From Aquila chrysaetos chrysaetos (taxonomy: Eukaryota; Chordata; Aves; Accipitriformes; Accipitridae): a stretch of DNA of 64,000 nucleotides. The position numbers and the translations under genes were made by a program. Location of the stretch: assembly GCF_900496995.4 (NCBI RefSeq), contig NC_044018.1:26008001-26072000 (forward strand), given 5' to 3'. Below the pieces are notes generated by a model. That model worked only from the letters and a program-made list of their open reading frames with translations. It had not been told where the DNA came from and made no database searches. Shown here in pieces: positions 21,112-34,540 of the stretch. Every line of letters begins with the position of its first letter. Positions within the stretch are counted from its first letter, which is position 1.

Positions 21112-23289
21112 AGAACAAACTGTTCTGCTCCTCTTAGAAAAAAAAGTGAAAATTTAGATGTCAACACTGAATTATTTTGATTTGGAAAAATACATGTAAG
21201 AAAAATGGGTATTATTTTATTAAGAAAGAACGATGTAAGTAGCACCTCTGTTTGGCACTGGAATGTGGTGCGATTCGTTGTGCTTGAAAAACACTGAAAG
21301 TAATCTAGTTCTCCCGCCCTTTGGTTTATTTTTGTTTTCTTATTCCTTGTAAATGCTCATCGATACAGAAGGTAAACAGCAGGGTGTATCAAGGTTCTGG
21401 TTTTGGTCCAATGTTTAATGTATCTGTTGATGATCTGGAAGTGAAGGAAACAGAAAGGGAGAAAAAGTTGCATAGATTACGAAAATGTATCTGAATTAAT
21501 CCTTTAGAAGAATTTACTTATATTTCACCCTGACAAAATAATTCATGTTTAGAAGGGTAATATTTGAAGTATTTATTTATCTTACAGAACTGCTCTCAAT
21601 CAACTCATGGAAGTGACTGAGGGATCCGTATGGGCAGTTCCACAAACACAAGGTGTCAGACAAAAAGCGACCAGGCTGTTGGAATAGAAAAACGCTGCAG
21701 TGAAGAGCCATACAATAAACTGTGGTATTACCAATTCACAGACCATCATTGATTTTTCACTTACGATACTGTGCAAAAAGACCAGTCCTTCCCAGAAAGA
21801 GAAAGGGCTCAAGGCATAGGAAATCCATAAAAGCTGGGATTGTTCACTTTAGAAAAAAGACATATAAGCAAAGGCACTATAAAAATGACCTAAAATACAG
21901 AAGCGTGTAGAGGAAGCAGGGGGTGCTTCTCATTTAACTGCCCGAGAGCCCAGGGGCACAGAGTGAAAACAACTGGCAAATTCAAAAGTGAGGCAAAGAA
22001 ATGCATTTTTCATTCACTATATAATTAGTATCAGTTTGTCTAATGAAAGCTATTTCCTCTCCCTACAAGCCTTGCCCCACTTATTTCTTTAGACTCTTGT
22101 GCTACAGTATTACTACTAGTATTGCTGTAGTATGTCATGAAGATTGATCACTAGGCAAGACTGAAAAAGAGATCAAAAACATAGGAAAGAAATAATATTT
22201 GAAGATCTGCTATTTAATACTTACAGCTGTGTAACATCTGAAATATAGTACATTTAGAAAGAGATACTAAGCCTCATATTTTATGACTTATGGAAATTTT
22301 TAACTAGCAAGGATTAGAAAGGTTTTCTTCTGTTTTCCTTAGAAGTACTTGGTGCTGACCACTTTGGAAAAGTATTATGAATTTTTTAAGAGGATTATGG
22401 ATATTACCAATTTACATGAGCCTACAGGTTAAATTAATTCAATATAATCTGCAAGCTCTGATTGGGAAGGACAGCCTTGCAGACCATAACCGCAGACAGA
22501 TGTCAGTTCTTCAGCAGTCATCTACTACAAGAGATCAAGGACTGGAAAAAGCCCTGGAGCCCTAAAAAGCTTCTTGCTTTCAGGCTCATGCTGCGGAGAG
22601 GGGCTGTGCAACCCTGCAGAGCAGCGCCTGGGGAAAGCAGCAGTCGCTGCAGAGGTTGCCCACCGCTGTCTCTGCCTGCCAGGCTCTGCTGAAGGACGGT
22701 CGCTGGCGGCAGAACGCGTGGGCACGGGCTATCGCACAGCGGTCACCCCATCACGCTCCTTTCTTGTTTTACCCCCACACGAAGAAGGTGCTTTTGTCAG
22801 TGCTCCCATCAGTCTTACTTCTTCTCTCTTTGGTGTCATCTTTCAGCAAGGACAACCTTGAACTGATCTCAGGTGCAGTCAGTGGCCCTTTGCGTCGGCT
22901 GAGTTACCCGTCCTGCCAGCAGCATGCGTTTCACCGTCTTCCGTGGGTGCCTTTGTGCCTTGCCTTCAAATGCCTGATTTCCCCTGACACCGAAAGGTTC
23001 TCCCTGCTGATGGGAGCGCTCCTGCCTCTCCTCCACTGCCGGCGTTGGCCTTTGCATGCCTCTTGTCCTTCTTCGGTCCCCCTTTTATTGCTGCAGAGTT
23101 TCATGGTGCTGCACCACAGGAACCAAGGAACACGCATGTTTCGATGACAGCTCTGTTATACCGAGGTGCTACTGGTACTCCTTGTGGAATATTTCTCTGG
23201 ATTGGCCCAACAATTTTTTTCTTTTATCAGATACATTCTATAGACTTAAAAATAACAATTTTATATTCCAGTTCAGCCTTGCTATTTGA
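21112..23289. other. Intergenic DNA, no gene recognised
   Basis: Mostly AT-rich. A GC- and CpG-richer block at about 22590-22760, with overlapping frames on both strands, has no recognisable domain. The frames around 22656-23147 look like chance reading. Confidence 0.45.
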
Positions 23290-23430
23290 TCAACTGTGGC
23301 AGCAGGATGAAGTAATATGATTAGACAAGGCACTTCAGGACATGGTTTAGTGGGCATGCTTGATGGTTGGACTTGATGATCTTGAAGGCCTTTTCCAACC
23401 TAAATGATTCTATTATTCTATTCTATGATT
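23290..23430 (+). mobile_element. CR1 LINE 3'-end fragment
   Basis: The stretch contains GGTTGGACTTGATGATCTTG and CCTTTTCCAACCTAAATGAT and then ends in repeated ATTCTATTCTATGATT, the typical CR1 3'UTR and terminus. It is a very short, heavily truncated copy. Confidence 0.85.
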
Positions 23431-26342
23431 AAACTCCCAGACGCGGAGCATAAACTCACTACAAATAGACATGTCATTTGTAATGAGAAGACAGTTTCGG
23501 CCGGCACAAAAGTGCACTGGGGATGCTGCTCATTTTCTGGAGACAAGCATCCCAGATGGCCCTGACATATCCTCAAGTTGGCTGCTTCTTATTCAACATC
23601 ATTTGAAATGTTTACACTGTCTTCACTGCCCGGTATCCAAAAGTGAAAGCTTCTCCCCTGTGGTCCAGCTCTTTGAAAGAAAGATGGATGCATTTTGAGA
23701 TGGAAGTATTTTTAAATCCTTGGTTGTTTTTTTTTTGTCCTTTGTTTCTCTTCAATACTTCTCTTGAAACTGGTCTTGTTAATGCCCTTGATATTAGAAC
23801 CAGCTGATGATCTCATATTTTTGTTCAGTTACCACAGTTCAGAATTCTGGACCGCTCTGGATAAGAAGTCAGTTGTAGGTAGTGTAGTTCTAGCTTTGCT
23901 GCTTCAGTCACAGTCACTGAACACTTAATTTTTTTTTTTATTTAGAAGTTCTATTTCCTACCCTTGTCCAGACATCCTCTTTCTAGAAGTGCTGCCTGAA
24001 ATGAGATATTCTGCAAGGTTCTCTGATGGTCACATCATATAAGACAGACACGTCTACATCATAGATTATAAACCAGGCAGATTAGCCTGGAATTCACCTC
24101 AGAGCTCAAACACTGATGAATGTCTTGGACTCTTTTTTTGTCAGACTACAAATACGTAGTTTGCATTACTTTTCCCTCATGGGGTTAGGTCACTGCTCAG
24201 TACAGACTCTCAGGGTGGCTGTGTCGGTCCGCTTGGGAGGTCCTGTGTATTGTCTGTATGGCACAGAACAGAGGTGCACACGCAGACCATTGTAGCACCT
24301 TACTCAGGGGCTATTAAAATCCTGCTGATGGGATGGTAATTTCTTGAACTGCTCTAACTCAACAGCTTGCAATCATCTCAGGTTTTCCCTCTGTGCCAAT
24401 TGAATGATACTTCAGCCAGCTGCAATATTTTCATTTTTCATTTCCTATTTACTTTCCTGGCTGTTTCCAGCAGACAGATGCAGTCGTGGGCATGTTTTGC
24501 CAGAGGCTCTGCCACATGAGCTTCATGTCCACATGCTCGTATCACATACAGTAAATATCTGTGCCAGGCTACTCAGTCCTTCTTCTTGAGGAAACTGATA
24601 CTCACCCACTTGTGGATTAGCTCCCAAGCAGTGTTCTCAGCTGATAGCCTGGTTGTTGTATGACTTACTATTGAACAGAATAGTATGAATATTAAGACTT
24701 TGTTGTTGTTGTTCCCAGGGCAGTGTTTTAGCATCAAATGCTAAGAATATATCTTTTTCTGCCATGTGAAGAACACAGCTCCAACTGAAAGGTTTGGGGC
24801 CTGAGCTCTTTTTAATCATCTGTTTGGGTTGCTTGCGTGTATGCAAATAGAAGTTTCACTTTATTTCTCACTAGCTCTTTATTAAAGCTGTGAGCTCTAA
24901 TGCTTTGGCAGTGAAGTTGAGCTTTCTATTCACTTTATTGATCTCTAATTTTTTCTCTTAACATATCAGACACTCTGCAAAGTATGTGATGTTCTAGATA
25001 TCCTATTTACTTCGTGGGGTAAAATTCATGGTAGCTATTCCACAGACACAAAACCATCACGGTAATATCATAACAGCATTAATATTGGGATGCTGTGGTG
25101 GGCTCAGGTCTGGATAAAATTTTGGTTTAACTTGTGCATCTTGCTGACTGTATTAACTATCTTTCCTGGTTTTTTTCACTAAGATCATAAATTCACATGC
25201 TTTAGCTGAAATCACCAGCTTCTATGGATTACCTAAAATTTTAGTTGGAATACTTTTTGTGGGTCTTATGCTTAAAAATTACAATATCTTAGTGTCAGTA
25301 TTATAACGTAATATAAAAATGACTTTAGTTTATGGCCATTCCACTTTCTTATTTTGCAAGTTTTCAAAGCCTAGTGCATTCACTCATGTCGTCTCTTGAT
25401 CTGACATTCAATTTCTCATCTTGCCTTTGCATCTGGTGCAAATACGTTTAATTTTGTTGTTCTGCCTGGCATGAATATCACATGCATGCAAAATCTCATC
25501 TCATGGATTGACACTTGCTTATTGAACGTGGTACTTTTCTCTCCCTTGCAGTTCTGTAATTTTCCCTTTTGTGATTTAAAGAATGTCTAATTGCTAAATG
25601 AGTTGTCTTTCATGTCTGTCTGCTTCAGAATAGGAATTTGGTATGTTGCTATGATTATTGTTTTCCTTGTTCCCTCTCCATTGTCGCAATATGCATTCTA
25701 ATTTTTGTGTTGTAGGAACGGATTCATTTCTGGTATCTCTGACAGCACTCTCTGCTTTTCTCCAGGGTCAGGTGGAGTATCATATCTACTGAATCCATCC
25801 TCAGCTGCAGGTAATCCCAAAATAAATTCCTATCAGTTAATCATGCCCTAACTTCAGCAGAGCCACTGTTTCTGGTATAATCAGCTGCTGAGGTGACCCT
25901 ATATGCACACTGTGTTCCCCTTTCTACAGACTACATCCCCTCACAGATTCAAGTGTTCAGGTAGAATTATAAAGCTTTAACTAATTTGGTCCGCTATACA
26001 TTCATGAATGAGAGGAGCTTTTCCATAGCTTGGGCGACTGAAAGGAGCACCTTGTGGGAGAAACTGAGTTTCATTCCTGTCGCTTGCTTTGCAACAGGGC
26101 ATAGCTTGCTTTAGTCATGAGAAAGCATAGCTACTCTTCCAATTGGGCTGGGCTCAGTATCCAAGGGATTGGTGGAAATTATAACAGTGACACAGGTGCA
26201 GGTCTTTTTCAGTTTTGGGAGTGCCAGATTACACTTGATTATCTATTTGATTCCACGTCCTATCTCTGTTGCTCTTAGGAGAGAGGAACCCCAGCTATAA
26301 GCATAGGCTTGGCAGCCTGGTATAGCCTGCAGAGATAGTTTC
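23431..26342. other. Intergenic DNA, no gene recognised
   Basis: AT-rich, with stop-dense frames on both strands. No clear mobile element was recognised, although old diverged repeats are likely. Confidence 0.45.
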
Positions 26343-27228
26343 TGTCACTCCTTGGAGCCCCTGCGGTCTTGCATTCCGCCCGCCCCCCCTCTGGGTCACT
26401 CCATGAACTCAGGGAGTCCTGCTAGGCCTCAGCATAAGTGTAATGAGTTGGGCAGTTAAGCGTCCCTTGACTGTACCAGGAACTCTTAGACGGCTAAAGC
26501 AGGGAGCTGCATTGACTGTACCAAGGACTCCTGTTGCCTGGCAGAAGCTGGGGATGGGAGTAGGAATAGCATTTCCTGACAACCTTGAGACATCTCTCAG
26601 TCCTCTCCTGACAGCCTTGGAGCATCCCGTATCTGAGTCTTAAGTCATTCTCTGACAGCCTTGGAGTCTTCCTTATCTGAATTGTAACTCATGTGAAATG
26701 GTACCAGTGCTACTGGAATCCCAGTAATTTGCTGATGACTGAAGCCAATCATCTCGCGAATCTATAAACAGCAGTACTAAGTGAGACCCTTTGAGGTCTC
26801 CTGGACTGCAGCAGACTGCAACCAGTATATCCCTCTGAGTGGGACGCCTCTCAGAGCTTGCGAACTCCAGAGTTCGCAAAAATCAGAGATCCATCACTGA
26901 AAGCCAGTGACGGGACCTGGGCTGACACTTTTCACTCCTTCAGGCTCAACCCTTCACCCATTGAGAAAAATACTGAAGCATTTGACTTGAATATTTTCAC
27001 TGAACTCGAGGGGAATTTTCAACAGGTATACCTCTTCTGTTTGCTTATATGTATATCTCTTAGCGTCTGTGTGCATGCACATGTGAACGAACCTGAATAC
27101 CCTATAGCAAGTATATTACAAATACTGCTTTTCAAATCTTTGCCTAAGTCACTGTTGTGATTATAGTAAATTCTATTCAACTATGTATAAATCTCAGGCT
27201 GCTATTATACTCATAATCCTTTTAGACA

Positions 27229-27481
27229 TAAACCGTTGACCAATCCAGCCGCACCTAAGCTCTGACAGAAGTTTAGAAAGCAAGGGGGTCTTCTCTGAAC
27301 CTTGTAACTCAATGGGAGGGTCTTCCTTACCCTTTTGTATCCCTTCCATTAGAGATAAACAGTTGACCAAGTCTGGGACTAGGAGTGGATCCAGCCACAC
27401 CTAAGCTCCATCAGGAGTTTGGAAAGCAAGGGGGTCTTCTCTGAACCTCTTGACTCAACGGGAGGGTCTCCCTTACCTTTT
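27229..27481. repeat. Imperfect tandem duplication, about 120-130 bp unit
   Basis: Two diverged copies lie side by side. Copy 1 is about 27229-27345 and copy 2 about 27358-27481. Shared pieces include CAGTTGACCAA/CCGTTGACCAA, CACCTAAGCTC, GAAAGCAAGGGGGTCTTCTC and GGGAGGGTCT. Copy 2 carries a short insertion after GACCAA. The pair lies inside the probable LTR. Confidence 0.9.
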
Positions 27482-27499
27482 TATATTCCCAATCTCTGT

Positions 27500-27627
27500 G
27501 CAAATCATGAGAAATCAATTCTAACTCGATTTTCCTTTGTATGTTTCTCTCTTACCCTTTTGCGTCTTTGGCCTCTGTAGAAATAATTTTAGTTTGATTC
27601 TAACTTAATTTTCCTTTGTATGTTTCA
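27500..27627. repeat. Second imperfect direct repeat, about 45 bp units
   Basis: GATTTTCCTTTGTATGTTTC-type sequence occurs at about 27500-27546 and again, diverged, at about 27582-27627, both preceded by an AATTCTAACT/GATTCTAACT segment. It lies in the right half of the probable LTR. Confidence 0.8.
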
Positions 27628-27763
27628 TCCGTGTATTAAGTAACAGTGAACCTTGCCATCGGATTCTGTGAAGTTGCACTTTTATAAATTCCTATCAAAT
27701 AACTTTTGCCAATACCTTTGATGGTGATTCTTTAAGTGGTCCAAACCACCCCATTTTGTGACA

Positions 27764-28974
27764 ATCCCTCAGCTCCCTCCATGCCATTGGCCTCATCTGA
27801 GCCAGCCCACAAAAAGCTGCTCCATTATCCTCTACTGAAACATTTTCTCCTCAGCTTTCATAGCAGTCCCCAGCATGCCTTTCTGTAGGTCCCCAGCAAA
27901 ACTTGGTGAAGGCCAGCTGCGCTTCTGCCTTATGGGAACTGGAAACAAGCCAAACCCAGACAGATATGTCCACCTGCATGGGCAGTCCCTCCTTGTAATG
28001 ATGAGGTGGTAATTATTACTTCTTTTTTTGTCAAAATTATGACCGACATGCTCTTCTCTCATTCGATGTCCATCTATCAATCACATTAGTGAATTTCTAA
28101 GCTTCTCTCTTTCTCAAGACTGGCTTGAAAAAATCTACCTTCTTATGAGTTTTCCCTGTCCTTGCTATCGTATCTCACATAGGAGCAGGGTGGACAACTG
28201 AGTTTCTCAGGCTTCTGAGTTGGTGTCTGATGCCCGCAATATCCCCAGGGGCAGGAGGACACCCATAGGTTTGCTTTCCTCTACAAAAGGCCTGTGCACC
28301 CTCCCTCTATTTTCTCCTGGCCCTTCCTGGTCCTAGCTGTGGTAACCACTTTGCAGACCTGATTTCACTGGCAGCGTGGATTCGTATTAGGACACCTGTA
28401 ACTCGGATAAAACAATCCAGTGGCACAAGACAACACCTTGTTCTCTAAAAATCCAATGGACTCTACTGCAGCTGAAGTCCTCACATGCTAACAGATGAAT
28501 TTCCCAAAAGTGATGCCAGCAGCATTGCTCCCCATGTCACGTCCCTTGCCCTGCTTTCTTTCTCCACTCACACTCACCTATCCCCCAGCTAACTGGAGAG
28601 CGCACAATACAGTGTCTACAATACCTACAGCTTTTCCAAATTGTTTTTCCTTATAGAATAATAAGCAGCAAAACTAGTAGCCCAGCATGCCTGGTTTGTT
28701 CTTTAGCTCTCAGGCTGACCTCCTCTATTCTGCCTCGATTGAGTCATGTTTGCAGAATGACTGAATACCTTGTCAAGCACTCATGCAACCTGAACCCCAA
28801 GTTCACTGAAAGCTGGGTATGTCTCTATAAAGCAATGTAGTTGGTTAGGTACTGGAAGCTGTACACCTGGATTACCAGGTTGCTCTGCCAAGCTTACTTA
28901 GCTCTGCTGGCTGTACTTTTTCTGTCTTGCACTACATCATGTCATGGAGAATTTCTTTCTGCCTTTCTGCTCAG
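27764..28974. other. Intergenic DNA, no gene recognised
   Basis: Unique-looking sequence with no recognised domains or repeats. Confidence 0.4.
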
Positions 28975-29231
28975 TTCAATGGATGTCAGACCAGCCTTGC
29001 CGTAGAAGTCCGTCCACATGAGTGGCATGGTATTGCAGGTTGTTCTGAGTCTGCTCCGAACAAACCACTGCCCTTTCAGAAGATGGACCCTGCGTTTGAA
29101 ACCAAATACAGTACACTCTTCAGCATATCTGATAACATGGTGCAGCAATTTTCTGGTAATCTGATGACACACTCCAGTGATTGCCTACGTATCTGCTATC
29201 ACGCTGCAGCACAAACTGCAGTGGGAGTTCA
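28975..29231 (+). other. Exon-like block with strong splice sites, function unknown
   Basis: A long pyrimidine tract and TTTCTGCTCAG end at 28974, and A|GTAAGTATC follows 29231, so both ends match splice consensus well. The 257 bases between are open in one plus-strand frame (about 85 codons, starting FNGCQTSLAV and ending QTAVGVQ). The product matches no family I recognise. No neighbouring exon of a gene was found, and both genes nearby are on the other strand. It could be an exon of an unannotated plus-strand transcript, a pseudo-exon, or chance. Confidence 0.25.
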
Positions 29232-32200
29232 GTAAGTATCACTGGGTTTCCTTACACCTTGTGCTCCTATCAGCACAGAAGGACAAGCCTGTCTTTTTGT
29301 TTTCTCTGCATTTCACTTGTCCATTTGTCCTTCACAAAGATGAATCCCAACAGCTTTTTCTGCACAGGCTGTTACTGAACTAAAGCCTCCAGACTTGTAG
29401 CTGTGACAGCAGCGAGGGAGGGCACCGTGTAGCACAGTCCTGGCCCCACACATCTAGGGACCTTGCTGTCGGCACTGACACGGAAAAGCAGAGACCAAGG
29501 ACAGAAGGTACGACATGGCGTGCGTTGAACGAACGCGCATTGTCATTGACTGTCCCGAAAACCTCAGACCGTGACACCAGTTCCCCTCTGTGGGGCCACC
29601 AGGAGCAGAAGACCATGAACGAGGAGCGGCAGCAGACAGGGAACCTGTGAGTTCGTTTGGGCAGGAGCCTGCAGGGACACCCACAGCCTGCGTGGTGTTA
29701 TTTATACATCTTAACCTTATGGAAACTGTACTTGTGGTGCTGTACAGCTCGCTCCAAAGCACCGAGACCAAAATAATTTTACTGCCGGTTTCTCAATTAC
29801 CTTTCTTCTAGCTGCATTTTAGCTAGTTGCTTCTTTGGGGATAGTCTAATTTTGTGGCAAAAATGCCTTTTTTATTGTTGTTGATACACCAGTGAAAATT
29901 GCTTTCAGCACCACCACCCCTTCCTGAATAACTTCAAGGCTGCTAAGCAGAAGTTCTTGCAAAATGAGAAAGACAGAGAAAGTCAGGATGTTCTTGTCTA
30001 TTCCTTCCACAGTATGTGCATGACTCCGGTTCACCTTGGCAAAGGCAGCAAATTGATCTGGAAAGCTCCATATGAGGAATTACATCTTCAGGAGGGCTGC
30101 TAAAATAGTGGTGTCCTAGTGCTTCTAACTGGCAGCAGTTTTCATACCTTCTTTGAAAGCATGCTGCCTGCACCCTGGTCAGACAAATTCCCACTACCCG
30201 CTCCTCACCACATGAGCCCTCTCTCCTTTCCACATGGATTGGCCATCACTAAGTCCTATGGCTTTGCAAGTGATGAATCCATTCCTAGCTGCTGTTCGCC
30301 CACTTCATTTTGCTGATCCTCCTCCTCCTCATTTAAAATGTAAAATCCTTTAAATATCTAAGTTTTAAATAGGTATAAGCAAGAGATGCTCTTATAAATT
30401 ACCTTTCACATAAAGATGACATCTTCTAATCTTGCTGTTACTGTGCATATTTGGAGCACCCAAGATTCTAATATGTATTGTCCCTTAAGGCAGTCGAATC
30501 ACTGAAATGAATCCCTAGAAGTTTTTGTACAGAAAAAGAGAAAAGCAACATCAAGAAAAGGGGCAATACTGGCATTAAGACCTACTCCTGCAGCTTTTCA
30601 GAGGAGCACGTGGAAAGTGATGATTGGGATTGGGTTATCAGGCCTTTAATGAGTAACCACCCCAAAGGTGGAGACTGCTGCTGTCAGGCAACAGCTGAGC
30701 TCACCAGGGATTTTTTTTTAAGCCATAAAACTCACGTATTTGTATACACAGGACTTGTGCAAAGGGACTTTTCAGCCATGACTATAGCAACCACTACAAA
30801 ATCTATTAGTCACATAACAGTGAAAAAAAAAGCAGAAACATTAAACTACTTGGAATGCAAAGTTTAAGTGGTTACTCATTCAGGGAAAGCTGTCTCTTTT
30901 ACTCTCATTCAGCAAATTCTTCAAAAGGAAAAAAAATGTTGAATCTCATTCAGAACAAACATCTTCTCAGGGAAAACAATCAAATCAATGGCTGGATTTG
31001 GGATAAACATCTACAGTTAAGATCATACCCACCACGTTATGCAGCATGGAGGGAAAGCAGAGGACATGATGGGAAAGGACTTTGTGCAGGTGCAGGATGC
31101 ACAATATGCCACTACACATTGCTCTGGTCCATTTTCCGTCACTGTCTTTGATAACCTGTGGAGAAAGTTCACAAGGTAAAATGACTTCCAACCACCTTTG
31201 AACCCTTCCTTGGCTAAACAGGCCCGGTAAGTACCTCCGGTTAAAATGCTGTGGCGCAGTCAGCTGCCAGCTTCAGTTCTCCTGCTTCCCTTTCTTCCTT
31301 GATACCGGCTCTTTGTTAGTATGCAAACCAGAGCTTTGCCATAGTCTACAGACAGCAGAAGACCTGGCCTGACTTTCAGGGTCTTGAGAAATCAGCAGTA
31401 TCCACAGAGATGGCACGGAGGGCCACACAGTCCTGCAAGCGCTCCAGCATGACTTCAGGAATCGCCATGTCACCTGAGCTGTGCAACGCGCAAATTCCCA
31501 TTTCACTCGGGTGGGAACTGGAAGCAGCAATTTCCAAACACAAGTTTGAAAGGGACATTTATAAGGTGCTCAAGCCGTTCCGGGGGCAGACATTATCTGC
31601 TTGTTCTGGGTATTACTAGCTCCCGTTTCCATGCCGTCATATTTAGCACAGCTACATCAAATTTAAAAAATGTTCCAGAATTGTAAAAGCTGGGAGTAAC
31701 AAAATTTAACAGTCACCTAAACCCACTGCTTGGCTGAATTGCTTCTTTCTGCCCCAAGCTGTATGCAGTTTGTGCCCAAATGCCCAACGTCTTTCCAGTT
31801 TTGCCTTAGGGTTGATTTTTTTTAGGGAGAAGTGCTCTGTCATGATCTTAATAAATAAGAAATGGACACCTATGTTATGAAAGATCTCAAAAATTACATT
31901 GGAAAGTAAACACTACACAGCTAAAATATGCTTTATACTTTTCAGTGGTAACTGAGTACCAACCCTAAAATGATTTGAAAAATCTCAAGAACAACTTGCC
32001 AACTATTTTCAGAGAGCTGAAATGAGCTGTGCGTGCTGAGATCATTAACAAGACCAAGAAAAGATGTACTCAGTGCAGTTTCCCATCTATTAGATTACTC
32101 TGCCTCTCTAGCAGTCTCCAGAGAGCGCCTCTGGCTGCTTCTTAAGGTCACTGAATCATTTCACTACAATAAATGAACTCGCTAGCTGGAAATGTTGGAG

Positions 32201-34189
32201 AGGCTCCCCGTGCCTCAGTGTTGAGTCACTTTAATCCCTGCGCTCATGGGTGAGAATGCACCGCACCCAACCTGCCCACTGCCCCGTCCGTGTTGTTTTC
32301 TTTGTCGTCCTTCATGTTCTTTTCCTTTCCTAACAGCATTAAACCAATAGAGATTTGTGGGTTTTACAGTCTGTGGACAGAATGAGAATAGAGATTAAAA
32401 AAAAAAAAAAAAAGGCAAAACCCCACCAAGCACGATTCAGCCCCCCTGCTCTTGGGAGTCTTTGGCTTTGCCACTTGTAGGCAATTACAGGAGGGAGTCA
32501 GCAACGTTCCCGCGGGGCCCTGACAGAGCAGGAGGACAAAGTGTCCTGGGGCAGGAACAAAGCTGCCTTCCGCACCGCTTGAAGCTTGCAGACAGCAAGT
32601 ATTGACAGTCAGGACCTTGAAAGGCGTGCCTGTTTAAGAGGAGATGACACGCATGGTTTGGCACACCGTGTAATCAGTAACAGAAGGAGTAGTAGGTCCC
32701 ATCAGCCACGACTGGCACCGAGGGCGGTGGCATCTCCAAGCTGTGATCCAGCAGAGCATGGATGAAGCAGACCAATGTATCCTTGATAAATGCCCTTATT
32801 TCCCTCCAGAGGAGATAACAGGCTGTTCCCTTGGTGAAACAAATTCCAAAAACATCACCTGCAAGAGCTCAGTAATATTTTGTCTCCTTATCCCCAAGCG
32901 TGCAAGATATTTCTCTTCCAGCTTTGTTTTCTATTTCATCTATATAACTTGCCTTTCTTTAAAGCTCAGTTCCCTATTTGACCGAATCCTTGCAGAAGAC
33001 AGGTACAAGGAAGCAGCCCACTGTCACTAATAGGGTAGTTCAGTAGCACTGGTTACAAACCAGGCCATTGTCACTTTTTCTTCTATACATTATAGCATAG
33101 ACGAGCTTGATGTGGTCCTTGGGAGGCAAAGTGGCTTTGAATGGGGAAGTGTTTCCTTACTTGTAGGAAGCAGAGTGCAGAAAAAAGGATCAAAGGAGCA
33201 AACGGACTAAGAACCTGAAACTTTGGTAAAATGTTAAGGTAGCTGAGCAGAGACAGGACGAAGAGTAAAGGACTTAGGAAGTGGGGGTGAATTTTTCGAA
33301 CAATAGATATTAAAAAATATGGAAGATATAATATCTCAAAATGAATATGGTCTGCTTGTCCAGGAAGTTGAGTTTTAATTATTTGTTTACTTGCTGTTTA
33401 ATAAGACAGATGAAAACCAAGTTAATTTAGCAATGACTGTGCAAGAAATGTGGAAGTCTGAGTGGCGGAGCCTGACATAAACAAACCACTCACAACAGAT
33501 GGGTGCAAAGCATGAGCTATGACCATCATATTTTCCTGATAGCATCTTTCCTGAGTTCCAGAGAAAAGGTGAAAGTTATGCTGTGTCCAGTGGGGAAGAC
33601 CCAGGGTAGAAACCCCCAAAACTACAGAACACCCACTTAGGCTAGTAAAAATCAAGCTAAGTTTCAGCTATTTTGAAAATTGTGATTTAGCCCTCCTGGA
33701 CTGTACTCTGCTGAAACATTCAGGAAGAGAAGGCCTAGCTCTGGAGAAGAGTTGGTGGTCCTGGAGCAGGACAGCCCACGAAGCATTAACTCCAGAGAAA
33801 AGAAAAGCAGAAACCTTTTGGTGCCAGCCTTTGTGTTTCAGCGCTGCTCAGTTGGGGTGGGGGGGGGAGGACGAGGACAAGGTTGTGCAATTTGTCCTAT
33901 TATTGCAAAACTCTTTTTTAAAAGTTCAGGTTTCAAACTGTTTGCTTTAGGGTGACATTTACATCCATCTCTTAATCACTCTTAGAGTTCATCTGTGCAA
34001 AGAAGTTCATATGCTACAAACTTGTCACTGGCCTTCCACTGCAGCAACTCCTGTGCAGGCATCCTTGGCTTGGGCTGAGTCCAAGGTACTTCGCTCCACT
34101 TTTTCGGAGGAGTGAAGCTATCGCAGTTGCTTCACCCTGTAAACAAGATCTCAAATGTCTGTCTCCTCTTGCTGTCTGCACTGCCACAA
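29232..34189. other. Intergenic DNA, no gene recognised
   Basis: No gene was recognised. Contents seen are a somewhat GC-rich part near 29400-29680 and an A homopolymer of about 16 bases near 32398. There is also a G-run near 33857-33868. Frames here show no domain. Confidence 0.45.
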
Positions 34190-34540
34190 TGACAGAATAA
34201 TTTGGGTTAGAGGGGCCCTCTGGAGATCACCCACCTCAAAGCAAGGCTAACTTCAAAGGTGCAGCAGGCTGCTCAGGGCCCAGTTGAAATTTGAACATCT
34301 CCAAGGATGGAGATCCCACAGCCTCTCTGGGAAGCCCGTGCCAGTCTTTGACCTCCCTCACCATGAAGGACTTTTCCTTATACTTAATATGAATCTCCCT
34401 TGCTGTAACTTATGCCTTTGTCCATTCATTGTACCTCTTGATCTTCTGCTGTGTCCCTCGAAGAAGAGCCTGCTCTTCCTCCTCTGTATCACCCTCCGGG
34501 CAGCTGAGGACAGCGAGGAGGTGTCCCCCCTTTACTCTGC
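34190..34540 (-). mobile_element. CR1 LINE 3'-end fragment
   Basis: The reverse complement of a CR1 3' end. It begins with GACAGAATAATTTGGGTTAG and GGGGCCCTCTGGAGATCA, then CTCAAAGCAAGGCTAACTTC. It continues with AAGGATGGAGATCCCACAGC, CTCTCTGGGAAGCC and a stretch resembling the CR1 3'UTR around 'tgtccattcattgt' and 'agaagagcctgctcttcctcct'. This is a 5'-truncated copy on the minus strand. Confidence 0.88.

Larger units (their letters stand above)
26343..27763 (+). mobile_element. Probable solo LTR of an endogenous retrovirus
   Basis: The block starts TGTCAC and ends GTGACA, a 6-base inverted terminus of the kind that bounds LTRs. A TATA-like CTATAAAC at about 26760 is followed by sequence resembling a retroviral R region, and the right part is AT-rich and direct-repeat-rich. 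The element contains internal duplications (see the separate entries). No gag, pol or env reading frame is present, so it would be a solo LTR. A target-site duplication is not visible (AGTTTC versus ATCCCT at the flanks), so the boundaries and the identity stay tentative. Orientation is inferred from the TATA-like site. Confidence 0.45.

Noticed and set aside
20877..21245. Open frames on the minus strand rich in Gly-Arg-Glu-Lys repeats
   Set aside because: They are a direct product of the pentameric pyrimidine tract and have no splice or start context.
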